Part shown: positions 29,624 through 38,055 of the stretch, in pieces
Layout: every line of letters begins with the position of its first letter
How positions within the stretch are numbered: the first letter of the stretch is position 1
NCBI RefSeq assembly: GCF_012927485.1
Contig: NZ_JABBPC010000035.1
Coordinates: forward strand, 213,213-277,212
Direction: 5' to 3'
DNA length: 64,000 nucleotides
Source: Polaromonas sp.
GTDB taxonomy: Bacteria > Pseudomonadota > Gammaproteobacteria > Burkholderiales > Burkholderiaceae_C
Translations under genes and position numbers: made by a program
Notes under the pieces: model-generated
Databases searched by the model: none
Told to the model about the DNA's origin: nothing
What the model saw: the letters and a program-made list of their open reading frames with translations, nothing else

Positions 29624-31150
29624 ATGACTTCATTCAAATCTGCCGCCACGTCCGCTCGTCAAACCAAGCTGGGCGGGCGTCCGCAGGCCCGCCCTACGCC
29701 CGAGTCCACTTCCGAGCGTCTGGCCATCGCGCAAAAACTCCTGCTTGCGCCGTTTGGATTGAATGAGGCGAGCCTGAGCCGTGCCCTTGGTGAGATCACT
29801 GTCTACGGCGTAGACGATGCCGACCTGTTCTTTCAGTACACCCGCAGCGAAGGCTGGAGTCTGGAAGAAGGCATTGTGAAAACTGGCTCGTTTAGCATCG
29901 ATCAAGGTGTTGGCGTGCGTGCCGTCAGCGGTGAAAAAACAGCGTTTGCCTATTCCGACGACATTTCCGAGGCTTCGCTGCTGGACGCAGCCCGCACCGT
30001 GCGCAGCATCTCAGCCGCCAGCAAGGCGGGCCGCGTGAAAACGCCCGCTCGAAAAATCGCCAATAGCCGCTCGCTGTATCGCGATCTGGATCCGATTGCC
30101 ACGCTGAGCAGCACCGCCAAAGTCAAGCTGCTCGAGAAGGTGGAAAAGCTCGCCAAAGCGAAAGATCCACGCATCGTTCAGGTCATGGCCGGTCTTGCCA
30201 GCGAATACGACGTGGTGATGGTGGCGCGCGCTGATGGCACATTGGCTGCCGATGTTCGTCCGCTGGTGCGTTTGAGCGTGACCGTGATTGCCGAGCAAAA
30301 AGGTCGGCGCGAAGTAGGGTCGGGCGGCGGCGGTGGCCGTTTCGGCTTGGCCTATTTTGATGAAGCGCAAATTGGGCAGTATGTGGACGACGCAGTTCAA
30401 GCGGCGCTGACCAATCTGGAAGCCCGTCCCGCTCCCGCCGGTCAAATGACGGTGGTTCTGGGCCCTGGCTGGCCCGGTATTTTGTTGCATGAAGCAATTG
30501 GCCACGGGCTGGAAGGCGATTTCAACCGCAAAGGCTCCAGCGCGTTTTCAGGCCGCATCGGCCAGCGGGTGGCTGCCAAAGGCGTGACGGTGCTGGATGA
30601 CGGCACCATTCCCGACCGTCGCGGTTCGCTGAATGTGGATGACGAAGGCAACGCCAGTCAGCGCAACGTGCTGATTGAAGACGGCATACTGAAAGGCTAT
30701 ATCCAGGATTCGCTCAATGCGCGGCTTATGAAGGCCAAACCCACCGGCAATGGCCGTCGCGAAAGCTATGCGCACGTGCCCATGCCGCGCATGACCAATA
30801 CCTATATGTTGGGCGGCGACAAGGCCCCCGAGGAAATTGTGGCGAGCATCAAAAAAGGTCTTTATGCCACCAACTTTGCTGGTGGCCAGGTCGATATCAC
30901 CTCGGGCAAGTTCGTCTTCTCGGCCAGTCAAGCCTTCTGGGTCGAAAACGGCAAAATTCTTTACCCCGTCAAAGGCGCAACGATTGTGGGCAACGGCCCG
31001 GACGCGCTGACTCGGGTCACCATGGTGGGCAACGACATGCAGCTCGACAGCGGCGTCGGCACCTGTGGAAAAGAAGGTCAGAGTGTGCCGGTGGGTGTGG
31101 GTCAGCCGACCTTGCGTATTGATGGACTGACGGTGGGCGGAACCGCGTGA
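29624..31150 (+). CDS. tldD: Metalloprotease TldD
   Basis: TldD acts with TldE (PmbA) as a zinc peptidase that processes peptides such as microcin B17 precursors and the CcdA antitoxin in E. coli. The 508 residues carry the zinc motif HEAIGHGLEGD in the middle, GKEGQSVPVGVGQPTLRI at the C-terminus and typical GIRAVSG-like segments. An N-terminal extension of about 25 basic and polar residues precedes the family start. tldE is not in the window, as is common. Confidence 0.94.
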   Translation: MTSFKSAATSARQTKLGGRPQARPTPESTSERLAIAQKLLLAPFGLNEASLSRALGEITVYGVDDADLFFQYTRSEGWSLEEGIVKTGSFSIDQGVGVRAVSGEKTAFAYSDDISEASLLDAARTVRSISAASKAGRVKTPARKIANSRSLYRDLDPIATLSSTAKVKLLEKVEKLAKAKDPRIVQVMAGLASEYDVVMVARADGTLAADVRPLVRLSVTVIAEQKGRREVGSGGGGGRFGLAYFDEAQIGQYVDDAVQAALTNLEARPAPAGQMTVVLGPGWPGILLHEAIGHGLEGDFNRKGSSAFSGRIGQRVAAKGVTVLDDGTIPDRRGSLNVDDEGNASQRNVLIEDGILKGYIQDSLNARLMKAKPTGNGRRESYAHVPMPRMTNTYMLGGDKAPEEIVASIKKGLYATNFAGGQVDITSGKFVFSASQAFWVENGKILYPVKGATIVGNGPDALTRVTMVGNDMQLDSGVGTCGKEGQSVPVGVGQPTLRIDGLTVGGTA

Positions 31151-31213
31151 TCAAGTGGGGTTAATGGGGCGGTTTTACCCTGGTTGCACGGCCATTGTGT
31201 TACATTCACATTT
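31151..31213 (+). other. Upstream region of the aroG leader
   Basis: This short region should contain the promoter for the leader peptide and aroG. TTGCAC (31184-31189) and several AT-rich hexamers are present, but no pair has both good sequence and 16-18 bp spacing. I cannot place the promoter. Confidence 0.3.
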
Positions 31214-31288
31214 ATGTTTTCTGTGAAATTTCATTTCGGTTACTTCTGGTTCTCAAGCGCCTCTGGCGGTAGAGAGATCTTCGCGTAA
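31214..31288 (+). CDS. Aromatic-rich leader peptide of aroG
   Basis: A 24-codon open frame (ATG 31214, TAA 31286-31288). Of its codons six are Phe, one Tyr and one Trp, most of them clustered in the run FHFGYFWF at residues 6-13. The frame is followed by a possible antiterminator and a T-run terminator before aroG. In family terms this is the layout of ribosome-stalling attenuators such as pheL and trpL. No clear ribosome site is seen before the ATG, which is a weakness; a leaderless transcript is possible. Confidence 0.72.
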   Translation: MFSVKFHFGYFWFSSASGGREIFA

Positions 31289-31341
31289 CCTAAAAAACGC
31301 AACAAATCTCCAAAAACCGCCGGCCACCCGGCGGTTTTTTT
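31261..31341 (+). promoter_or_regulatory. Transcription attenuator of aroG (antiterminator/terminator switch)
   Basis: CTGGCGGT at 31263-31270, inside the last third of the leader frame, can pair with ACCGCCGG at 31316-31323 (eight pairs, one G-U). The latter is also the left arm of the terminator, so the two structures exclude each other. A ribosome stalled on the Tyr-Phe-Trp-Phe codons would leave 31263-31270 free and allow antitermination. A ribosome that reaches the stop codon would cover it and allow termination. A small alternative hairpin (CGCC 31258-31261 with GGCG 31265-31268) could act as the 1:2 stem. Confidence 0.7.
31312..31341 (+). terminator. Intrinsic terminator in the aroG leader
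   Basis: ACCGCCGG and CCGGCGGT flank a CCAC loop, with an A run before and eight T after the stem. It lies 62 bases before aroG and 160 bases after tldD, so it can end tldD transcripts as well as serve as the attenuator. Confidence 0.88.
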
Positions 31342-31402
31342 TCGTCCCTTCAATTGTTTTACTGATTCCCTGAATTCTCCGAAATTAAAAAGGAAGCCTG
31401 CG

Positions 31403-32524
31403 ATGAATGCCAAAGCCACCTCTGCCAGCGACGCCTGGTATGCGACTGTCGAAAAAACCAGCCAGACCGACGACGAACGCATCAAGGACATCACCGTGCT
31501 ACCCCCTCCCGAGCATTTAATCCGCTTCTTCCCGATCAGAGGCAGCGCTGTCGAATCGCTGATCACGCAGACCCGCCAGCACATTCACAACATCATTGCG
31601 GGCAACGATGACCGGCTGCTGGTGGTGATTGGCCCGTGCTCCATCCACGACCCAGTCGCCGCCGTCGAATATGCCCGCCGCTTGGCTGAGCAGCGCAGAA
31701 AGTACGCCGGTACGCTGGAAATCGTGATGCGGGTGTACTTTGAAAAACCGCGCACCACCGTCGGCTGGAAAGGGTTGATCAATGATCCTTACCTGGACCA
31801 AACCTACCGCATCGACGAAGGCCTGCGCATCGCGCGCCAGTTGTTGATTGAGATCAACCGCTTGGGCCTTCCGGCAGGCAGCGAGTTTTTGGATGTCATT
31901 TCACCGCAGTACCTCGGCGACCTGATCTCTTGGGGCGCGATTGGCGCACGCACGACGGAAAGCCAGGTGCATCGAGAGCTCGCTTCCGGCTTGTCGGCAC
32001 CGATTGGCTTCAAGAACGGCACCGACGGCAATATACGCATTGCGACGGATGCGATCCAGGCGGCGGCACGAGGCCATCATTTTTTGTCGGTGCACAAGAA
32101 CGGGCAGGTCGCGGTGGTGCAGACCAAAGGCAACGGGGACTGCCACGTGATACTGCGCGGCGGGAAAACGCCAAATTACGACGCTGCGAGCGTGGCTGCG
32201 GCATGCAAAGAGCTTGAAGCCGCCAAGCTACCCGCGACCTTGATGGTCGATTGCAGCCATGCCAACAGTTCCAAGCAGCACGAAAAGCAGCTTGACGTGG
32301 CGCGTGATATAGCGGCCCAAGTGGCGGGAGGTTCGCATCATGTGTTTGGCGTGATGGTGGAGAGTCATCTCAATCCCGGTGCCCAAAAGTTCACGGCCGG
32401 TAAGGACGACGCCAAAGCGCTGGAATACGGAAAGAGCATTACCGACGCATGTCTGGGCTGGAACGATTCTCTGACGGTGCTAGAGTCGTTGTCTGCTTCG
32501 GTAGTGGCGCGCCGGGCGAAATAG
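31403..32524 (+). CDS. aroG: 3-deoxy-7-phosphoheptulonate (DAHP) synthase, class I
   Basis: First enzyme of the aromatic pathway, condensing phosphoenolpyruvate and erythrose 4-phosphate. The 373 residues show VIGPCSIHD, YFEKPRTTVGWKGLINDP, AIGARTTESQVHRELASGLSAPIGFKN in pieces, and the metal-site region DCSHANSSKQH. Length and motifs fit the E. coli AroG/F/H type. AAGGAAG precedes ATG at 31403. Control by attenuation through the upstream leader is inferred. Which amino acid gives allosteric inhibition cannot be read from the sequence here. Confidence 0.96.
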   Translation: MNAKATSASDAWYATVEKTSQTDDERIKDITVLPPPEHLIRFFPIRGSAVESLITQTRQHIHNIIAGNDDRLLVVIGPCSIHDPVAAVEYARRLAEQRRKYAGTLEIVMRVYFEKPRTTVGWKGLINDPYLDQTYRIDEGLRIARQLLIEINRLGLPAGSEFLDVISPQYLGDLISWGAIGARTTESQVHRELASGLSAPIGFKNGTDGNIRIATDAIQAAARGHHFLSVHKNGQVAVVQTKGNGDCHVILRGGKTPNYDAASVAAACKELEAAKLPATLMVDCSHANSSKQHEKQLDVARDIAAQVAGGSHHVFGVMVESHLNPGAQKFTAGKDDAKALEYGKSITDACLGWNDSLTVLESLSASVVARRAK

Positions 32525-32643
32525 GTTTCTTTGATATTCTCCATCCGCGAGCGCTCCGAAGGTGCTTGCGGGTTTCTGAGCGGCGATGCCCTCATACCGC
32601 CAAAGAGTGAGCCACGTTTCCATTACCTCTAAAGGAGCAAGCC

Positions 32644-32955
32644 ATGCGCAGCGAAGTCAGTGTGACGTTTAAAGACAACCAGCCTGTGCGGATCGATCTC
32701 AATGAAGCGCAGCCTATGCCGCACGATGTAGCGCGGAAGTGGCTCGATGACGAGTTCACCAGGATGGGGTGCGAGCCTTTGCGGCCGACCGGCAAGCTGC
32801 TGATGGCTGACAAAGTGGTCGTGGTGGCGCAGGCCGCCGGCCCGGCTGGCTTCGCCGACGCGAAGTGGGCGCAAGAATTCGCACGTGCCGCGAGCGCAGC
32901 GTTGGCCAAGCCGGTGGTGCATATTGAAGCGGACTCTCTCAGCATTAGCTACTAA
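32644..32955 (+). CDS. Small conserved-looking protein of unknown function
   Basis: A 103-residue soluble protein with no signal peptide or membrane segment. The N-terminal half (VTFKDNQPVRIDL...ARKWLDDEF) and the C-terminal half (a helix rich in alanine followed by VVHIEADSLSISY) look like a compact alpha/beta fold. AAAGGAGC precedes the ATG at 32644, which supports a real gene. It stands alone between aroG and the convergent mpl. I do not recognise it. Confidence 0.6.
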   Translation: MRSEVSVTFKDNQPVRIDLNEAQPMPHDVARKWLDDEFTRMGCEPLRPTGKLLMADKVVVVAQAAGPAGFADAKWAQEFARAASAALAKPVVHIEADSLSISY

Positions 32956-33067
32956 CGCGCTTTGGACTTGGCCCCGTGAAAGTGTGGATCAGAATCGACA
33001 ACTTTTTAAGCAAAAAAAATCTAAACCAATAGTAGTAGGCACAAGCTGCTATTAAATAACGGCGCTC

Positions 33068-34471
33068 TTATTGCTTCAGCGCTTCGAGCAATTTGGCGTG
33101 AATGCCGCCAAAACCGCCATTGCTCATGCACAGTAAATGGTCGCCGGGCCTCGCGGCTGCCAGGACTTGGGCCAGCAGCTGTTCGATGTTATCCGCCACC
33201 TGCGCGCGCTCGCCCATCGGAGCGAGGGCGGCTTTGGCGTCCCAGTCGAGACCACCCGCGTGGCAAAAGGCCAGGTCGGCTTGCTCCAGGCTCCAAGGCA
33301 GCAGCGCCGTCATGGTCCCCAGCTTCATGGTGTTGCTGCGCGGCTCGAAGATGGCGAGGATACGGGCGTTGGTTTTTCCTGCGCCATCAAGCTGGCGACG
33401 CAGGCCATCCACCGTGGTGTGGATGGCCGTAGGGTGGTGCGCAAAATCGTCGTACACCGTCATGTCGCCACCGCTTCGGTGCACTACGCCGCGCACTTCC
33501 ATGCGTCGCTTGACGTTCTTAAACCCGGCCAGTGCCAAGGCTGCTGACTCAGGGGCGACGCGAAGATGCTCAGCCGCAGCGATGGCGGCCAAGGCATTGA
33601 GCTGGTTGTGCACGCCGCTGATGCTCCACTGCACGCGGGCCACAGGCTCTCCCGCTTTAACTACTGTGAAGTCGTGCGGTTCTCCTTGGGCGGTGTATCC
33701 ATCTATATTCCGTGGACTATTTCCGAAGAGTACTTGCTCACTCCAGCAACCTTGGTCCAGCACCCGCTGCAGGCTGTCTTCGCCCGCATTCACGACCAGG
33801 CGGCCTTGCGAGGGAACCGTGCGGACCAGGTGGTGAAACTGGCGTTCGATCGCGGCCAGATTGTCAAAAATGTCGGCGTGATCAAATTCGAGGTTGTTCA
33901 GAATCGCCGTGCGCGGGCGGTAATGTACAAACTTGCTGCGTTTGTCGAAAAATGCGGTGTCGTATTCATCGGCTTCTATAACAAAGCTGGAGCCAGCCCC
34001 CCGTTTGGCCGACACGCCGAAGTTGAGCGGCACGCCGCCTACCAGAAATCCCGGCTGCAGGCCGGCACACTCCAGGATCCAGGCCAACATGGCGGTGGTG
34101 GTGGTCTTGCCGTGGGTGCCAGCCACGGCGAGTACGTGGAGCCCTTGCAAAACATGTTCAGCCAGCCATTGCGGGCCGCTGGTGTAGGGCAGGCCACTGT
34201 TCAATATCGCCTCCATCAGCGGATACTTTGGGGTGCCATCAGTCAGCCGTGCCCGCGACACCACATTGCCCACCACAAAGACATCGGGTTTGAACGCCAC
34301 CTGGTCAGCACCGTAGCCTTCTATCAACTCAATGCCCAACGCGCGCAACTGGTCGCTCATGGGCGGGTAAACGCCGGTATCGCAACCGGTCACCTTATGC
34401 CCGGCCTCGCGTGCCAAAGCGGCAAGGCCTCCCATAAAAGTACCGCAAATTCCCAAGATGTGTATGTGCAT
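33068..34471 (-). CDS. mpl: UDP-MurNAc:L-Ala-gamma-D-Glu-meso-DAP ligase Mpl
   Basis: Peptidoglycan recycling ligase that rejoins the tripeptide released from murein to UDP-MurNAc. The 467 residues start with HIHILGICGTFMGGLA, have the P-loop GTHGKTT at 118-124, EADEYDTAFFDKRSKF (distinctive for Mpl compared with MurC) and DDFAHHPTAI. An open extension reaches 34591 and a second ATG lies at 34480; 34471 gives the usual start. AmpD, which supplies the tripeptide, is encoded 13 kb away. Confidence 0.95.
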   Translation of the reverse strand: MHIHILGICGTFMGGLAALAREAGHKVTGCDTGVYPPMSDQLRALGIELIEGYGADQVAFKPDVFVVGNVVSRARLTDGTPKYPLMEAILNSGLPYTSGPQWLAEHVLQGLHVLAVAGTHGKTTTTAMLAWILECAGLQPGFLVGGVPLNFGVSAKRGAGSSFVIEADEYDTAFFDKRSKFVHYRPRTAILNNLEFDHADIFDNLAAIERQFHHLVRTVPSQGRLVVNAGEDSLQRVLDQGCWSEQVLFGNSPRNIDGYTAQGEPHDFTVVKAGEPVARVQWSISGVHNQLNALAAIAAAEHLRVAPESAALALAGFKNVKRRMEVRGVVHRSGGDMTVYDDFAHHPTAIHTTVDGLRRQLDGAGKTNARILAIFEPRSNTMKLGTMTALLPWSLEQADLAFCHAGGLDWDAKAALAPMGERAQVADNIEQLLAQVLAAARPGDHLLCMSNGGFGGIHAKLLEALKQ

Positions 34472-34734
34472 GGGCTGCATTTTAGAGAGCCTGTGCGGGG
34501 ACCAGTCTGTCGAGGGTTCTGAAGAGGTTTTCCGCGCGGGGCCTCCGGCGGGTGGGTAACCCGAGCCATCGTTATTTGGCTGAATTCTCAAGGCAAAAAG
34601 TTCCGGTGCGGCAACCCGAGGCCGGCGAGGTCTCTATTGCTCCCTAATTATTAGCCAGATAATTCGCGTTGAACTTTAGGCCCTGGCGGAGGACTAAATG
34701 GGCACAATCGTTTGTGATCCAACTTGTTCACAAA
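34472..34734. other. Divergent gap between mpl and the gene at 34735
   Basis: The 263 bases include GC-rich sequence with no obvious dyad, an AT-rich TAATTATTAGCCAGATAATT segment near 34647, and a GGAGG site at 34687-34692 followed by an 18-codon frame (ATG 34698 to TAG 34754) that overlaps the next gene in another frame. Promoters for both genes should lie here but are not assigned. Confidence 0.35.
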
Positions 34735-35373
34735 ATGGCCGCTCAGGGCCTTAGCCGAGCGCACTTGAAATTGCATACTCTCAAATCCGAAATTGCGGCC
34801 ACCGCCGCTACCCTTGTTGTAGAAGAAGGTCTGGAATATGGCCAGGCCAAACGCCGTGCGGCTAAACAGATGGGGCTGCCCACGCGTACCGAGCTGCCCG
34901 GCAATGATGAGCTTGAAGACGCGGTGCGCGATTACATCGCGCTGTTTTGCGCCGACACCCAGCCCATCGAGTTGGCAGCGCTACGCGCGCTGGCGCTGGT
35001 TTGGATGGCACGATTGCCGCAATTCCGCCCCTATTTGGGCGGCGCAGTCTGGCATGGCACCGCCACGCGACGGTCGGATATCTATATCCAATTGTTTTGT
35101 GACGACTCGAAGTCGGCCGAAATTGCCTTGATTGAGCACAATGTGGACTATGAGCCTCGCACGGTAACGGGCTTTACCGGCGGTAATGTGGAAGCGCTCA
35201 GTCTGCGAAGTGTTTGTAAACCTTTGAATGAGACCGTCGGCGTGCACCTGATGGTCTATGACCATGACGACCTGCGCGGTGCCTTGCGCGTCGATGCCAA
35301 AGGCCGTAAACCGCGCGGCGACTTCGCCGCTGTGCAAAAATTAATGGTTAGTTCTTTGGAGTCTGAAAAGTGA
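34735..35373 (+). CDS. Conserved protein of unknown function, between mpl and tlpA
   Basis: A soluble protein of about 212 residues. It begins with a helical, basic region (LSRAHLKLHTLKSEIA) and has an acidic motif ELEDAVRDYIALF. The second half contains a repeated small-residue pattern (WHGTATRRSDIYIQLFCDD, GFTGGNVEALSLRSV) reminiscent of nucleotidyltransferase-like folds, but no catalytic pair is certain. Homologues are sometimes labelled as murC-like ligases, which nothing here supports. The frame is open from 34669; ATG at 34735 was preferred. The last codons overlap the GTG start of the thioredoxin gene. Confidence 0.6.
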   Translation: MAAQGLSRAHLKLHTLKSEIAATAATLVVEEGLEYGQAKRRAAKQMGLPTRTELPGNDELEDAVRDYIALFCADTQPIELAALRALALVWMARLPQFRPYLGGAVWHGTATRRSDIYIQLFCDDSKSAEIALIEHNVDYEPRTVTGFTGGNVEALSLRSVCKPLNETVGVHLMVYDHDDLRGALRVDAKGRKPRGDFAAVQKLMVSSLESEK

Positions 35374-35933
35374 ATCGCAGAAATATGCTTTATGGCGGCG
35401 TCGCAGTCGCAGCGGCCCTGGCTGGCGCCGGTGCGGCGTGGTGGAAATTTCAGCCCCATGCCGTGAAAGAGGCGAGCCCGGGTGCAGGTGCGGCCGACCC
35501 TGCTGCCCAGGCGTCTGCCGCCCAGTCGTTCTGGAACGTGAGCTTCGACACGCCCGACGGGAAGAAGCTTTCTATGAGCAGCTTTCGGGGCAAGCTGTTG
35601 CTGGTAAATTTCTGGGCCACCTGGTGCCCCCCCTGTGTGGAAGAGCTGCCTTTGCTGGACTACTTTTACCAGGAAAATAAAGATAAGAACTTGCAGGTAG
35701 TGGGTTTGGCGGTTGATCAGCCCAGCGCCGTGCGGACTTGGTTGCAGACCAAACCGCTGAATTTTCCGGTGGGTATGGCGGGCTTGGCGGGAACGGAACT
35801 CAGCAAATCGCTAGGCAACGTAGCGGGCAGTTTGCCTTTTTCCGTGGTGTTTGGCGCGTCGGGTCAGTTGCTTCATCGCAAGATTGGAAAAGTCTCACCC
35901 GAAGACCTCGCGCTGTGGGCGCAACTCAAATAA
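35370..35933 (+). CDS. TlpA/ResA-type thioredoxin, membrane-anchored
   Basis: The 187-residue protein has one N-terminal membrane anchor (about 6-25), a proline/alanine linker, and a periplasmic thioredoxin domain with NFWATWCPPCVEELP, so the redox pair is CPPC. SLPFSVVFGASG supplies the cis-proline region. Such proteins reduce periplasmic disulphides, often for cytochrome c maturation. The GTG start overlaps the upstream stop by four bases. Confidence 0.88.
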   Translation: MNRRNMLYGGVAVAAALAGAGAAWWKFQPHAVKEASPGAGAADPAAQASAAQSFWNVSFDTPDGKKLSMSSFRGKLLLVNFWATWCPPCVEELPLLDYFYQENKDKNLQVVGLAVDQPSAVRTWLQTKPLNFPVGMAGLAGTELSKSLGNVAGSLPFSVVFGASGQLLHRKIGKVSPEDLALWAQLK

Positions 35934-35939
35934 CTAACA

Positions 35940-35972
35940 GGTGATGCAACGCGCCTAAACGCGTTCCGCACC
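35940..35972 (+). other. Hairpin after the TlpA-type gene
   Basis: AACGCG and CGCGTT flank a CCTAAA loop, with an outer GGTG/CACC pair beyond a small internal bulge. No T run follows. It could be a weak terminator or an mRNA end structure. Confidence 0.4.
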
Positions 35973-36199
35973 CTGTTTGGCTGAATCTAGGCTTGAGGTA
36001 AACTCTGGGTTTTGCCGGATCAGCCCGGTACGCGCCTGCAAAATAATTTACTGATGAGTGCTTTAAAGCGTAAAAGCAGGGAGTAAGCGAAAAAAGAAGG
36101 AAGATCGGTGCACGCCTCGATAGGCGAATCGACTCCAGATTAATTCAAAGCTGCGCGCTTCAATCTTTGCGCCGGCATCTATGTAGTTGGAGAGAATTT
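35973..36199 (+). promoter_or_regulatory. accBC leader region
   Basis: Together with the hairpin, a 266-base gap precedes accB. It contains a TGCTTT/AAAGCA stem near 36058-36078, purine-rich sequence (AAAAAAGAAGGAAG) and a GGAGAG ribosome site before accB. A long untranslated leader would suit regulated accBC expression, but no known riboswitch is recognised. Confidence 0.35.
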
Positions 36200-36640
36200 A
36201 TGGATTTAAGAAAACTCAAGACCCTGATCGATTTGGTTTCAGAGTCCAACGTGTCCGAACTTGAGATTACTGAAGCCGAAGGTAAAGTCCGCATTGTCAA
36301 ATCCAGCGGCGTTCCGTTGATGATGCAGCAACCTGCCATGACGATGGTGGCCGTCCCGATGTCCGGCGTGCCCGCTGCAGCCGACATCCAGACACCGGTA
36401 CAGGTCGGTCACGCAGTCAAGTCCCCCATGGTCGGTACGTTTTACCGGTCTTCCAGCCCTGGCGCTCAATCTTATGTGGAAATTGGCAGTGTGGTCAGGG
36501 AAGGCGAAACGATCTGCATTATTGAGGCCATGAAGATTCTCAACGAAATCGAGGCAGACAAGGCTGGCACCATCACCAAGATCCTTTCGGAAAATGGTCA
36601 AGCCGTCGAATACGGGCAACCGCTCTTCATAATTGAGTAA
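36200..36640 (+). CDS. accB: Biotin carboxyl carrier protein of acetyl-CoA carboxylase
   Basis: Carrier subunit that holds biotin for malonyl-CoA formation. The 146 residues show the N-terminal helical [13 protein letters not shown], a Met/Pro-rich linker (about 38-65), and the biotinyl domain with [17 protein letters not shown] (biotin on Lys112) and a C-terminal hairpin. ATG at 36200 with GGAGAG upstream was chosen over an open extension from 36167. accC follows after 50 bases. Confidence 0.97.
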   Translation: MDLRKLKTLIDLVSESNVSELEITEAEGKVRIVKSSGVPLMMQQPAMTMVAVPMSGVPAAADIQTPVQVGHAVKSPMVGTFYRSSSPGAQSYVEIGSVVREGETICIIEAMKILNEIEADKAGTITKILSENGQAVEYGQPLFIIE

Positions 36641-36690
36641 GTGGGCCGTTCGTCCATCTGCCCAACTCGCCAGACTTAGCCTTTCGACGC

Positions 36691-38040
36691 ATGTTTAAAA
36701 AAATACTGATCGCCAATCGCGGTGAAATTGCTCTTCGCATCCAGCGTGCCTGCCGGGAACTCGGCATCAAGGCTGTGATGGTTTATTCCGAAGCGGACCG
36801 TGAGGCGAAATACATCAAGCTGGCGGATGAGTCGGTGTGCATCGGACCGGCGGCGTCGGCCAAGAGTTATCTCAATATGCCCGCCATTATTTCGGCGGCG
36901 GAAGTGACTGACGCCGAAGCCATTCATCCTGGCTACGGTTTTTTGAGCGAAAACGCCGACTTTGCCGAGCGGGTGGAAAAAAGCGGCTTCAAGTTCATCG
37001 GTCCTTCGCCGGAATCGATCCGCATCATGGGCGACAAGGTATCGGCCAAGCAGACCATGATCAAAGCGGGCGTGCCCTGCGTGCCGGGCTCTGAGGGCGC
37101 ATTGCCGGATGAGCCCGCCATCATCAAGCGAACCGCCAAGCAAGTCGGCTACCCCGTGATTATCAAAGCGGCTGGCGGCGGCGGTGGGCGCGGCATGCGC
37201 GTGGTGCACACCGAAGCGGCCCTGCTCCATGCGGTGCAAACCACCAAAGCCGAAGCGGCTGCGGCGTTCGGAAATCCCGAGGTCTACATGGAGAAATTCC
37301 TGCAGAACCCGCGGCACATCGAAATCCAGATTTTGGCTGACCAGTATAAGAACGCGGTCTGGCTTGGAGAGCGCGACTGTTCCATGCAGCGCCGCCACCA
37401 AAAAATCATTGAAGAAGCCCCGGCACCAGGAATTCCGCGCAAGCTGATTGAAAAAATTGGCGAGCGCTGTGTGGCGGCCGTCAAGAAAATTGGCTACCGT
37501 GGCGCCGGTACATTCGAGTTTCTTTTTGAAAATGGCGAGTTTTATTTTATTGAGATGAATACCCGCGTGCAGGTGGAGCACCCGGTCACGGAGTGGATCA
37601 CGGGCATTGACATCGTGAGAACCCAGATCATGGTGGCGGCGGGCGAAAAACTACCGTTCATGCAGCGGGATATCCAGCTCAGGGGCCATTCGATTGAATG
37701 TCGCATCAACGCGGAAGATCCTTACAAGTTCATCCCCTCGCCAGGACGGATCACGACATGGCATACACCGGGTGGTCCCGGGGTGCGGGTGGACTCGCAT
37801 ATCTACGCCAACTACGTGGTGCCTTCCAACTATGACTCGATGATCGGCAAGATCATTGTTCACGGCGATACCCGTGAGCAGGCGCTGGCACGCATGCGCA
37901 CGGCACTGGCCGAGACCGTGGTTGAGGGCATCAATACCAATATTCCGCTGCACCGCGAGTTGATGGTGGATGCCAAGTTCATGGACGGTGGCACCAACAT
38001 CCATTATCTTGAAGAGTGGCTTTCAAAGCGTGAACGCTGA
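36691..38040 (+). CDS. accC: Biotin carboxylase AccC
   Basis: ATP-grasp enzyme that carboxylates the biotin on AccB. The 449 residues begin [14 protein letters not shown], contain the glycine-rich [28 protein letters not shown] and [14 protein letters not shown], all diagnostic. It forms the accB-accC operon with prmA following after 15 bases. Confidence 0.97.
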   Translation: MFKKILIANRGEIALRIQRACRELGIKAVMVYSEADREAKYIKLADESVCIGPAASAKSYLNMPAIISAAEVTDAEAIHPGYGFLSENADFAERVEKSGFKFIGPSPESIRIMGDKVSAKQTMIKAGVPCVPGSEGALPDEPAIIKRTAKQVGYPVIIKAAGGGGGRGMRVVHTEAALLHAVQTTKAEAAAAFGNPEVYMEKFLQNPRHIEIQILADQYKNAVWLGERDCSMQRRHQKIIEEAPAPGIPRKLIEKIGERCVAAVKKIGYRGAGTFEFLFENGEFYFIEMNTRVQVEHPVTEWITGIDIVRTQIMVAAGEKLPFMQRDIQLRGHSIECRINAEDPYKFIPSPGRITTWHTPGGPGVRVDSHIYANYVVPSNYDSMIGKIIVHGDTREQALARMRTALAETVVEGINTNIPLHRELMVDAKFMDGGTNIHYLEEWLSKRER

Positions 38041-38055
38041 ACGTAGGCCCGCGCC

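Noticed and set aside
33566..34522. 318-codon plus-strand frame opposite mpl
   Set aside because: Antisense shadow of mpl, with no domain motif.
36051..36098. CTGATGAG followed by GCGAAA, like a hammerhead ribozyme core, in the accB leader
   Set aside because: The only good stem between them (TGCTTT with AAAGCA) leaves about ten unpaired bases before GAAA, and no matching cleavage-site stem was found. The match is probably chance.
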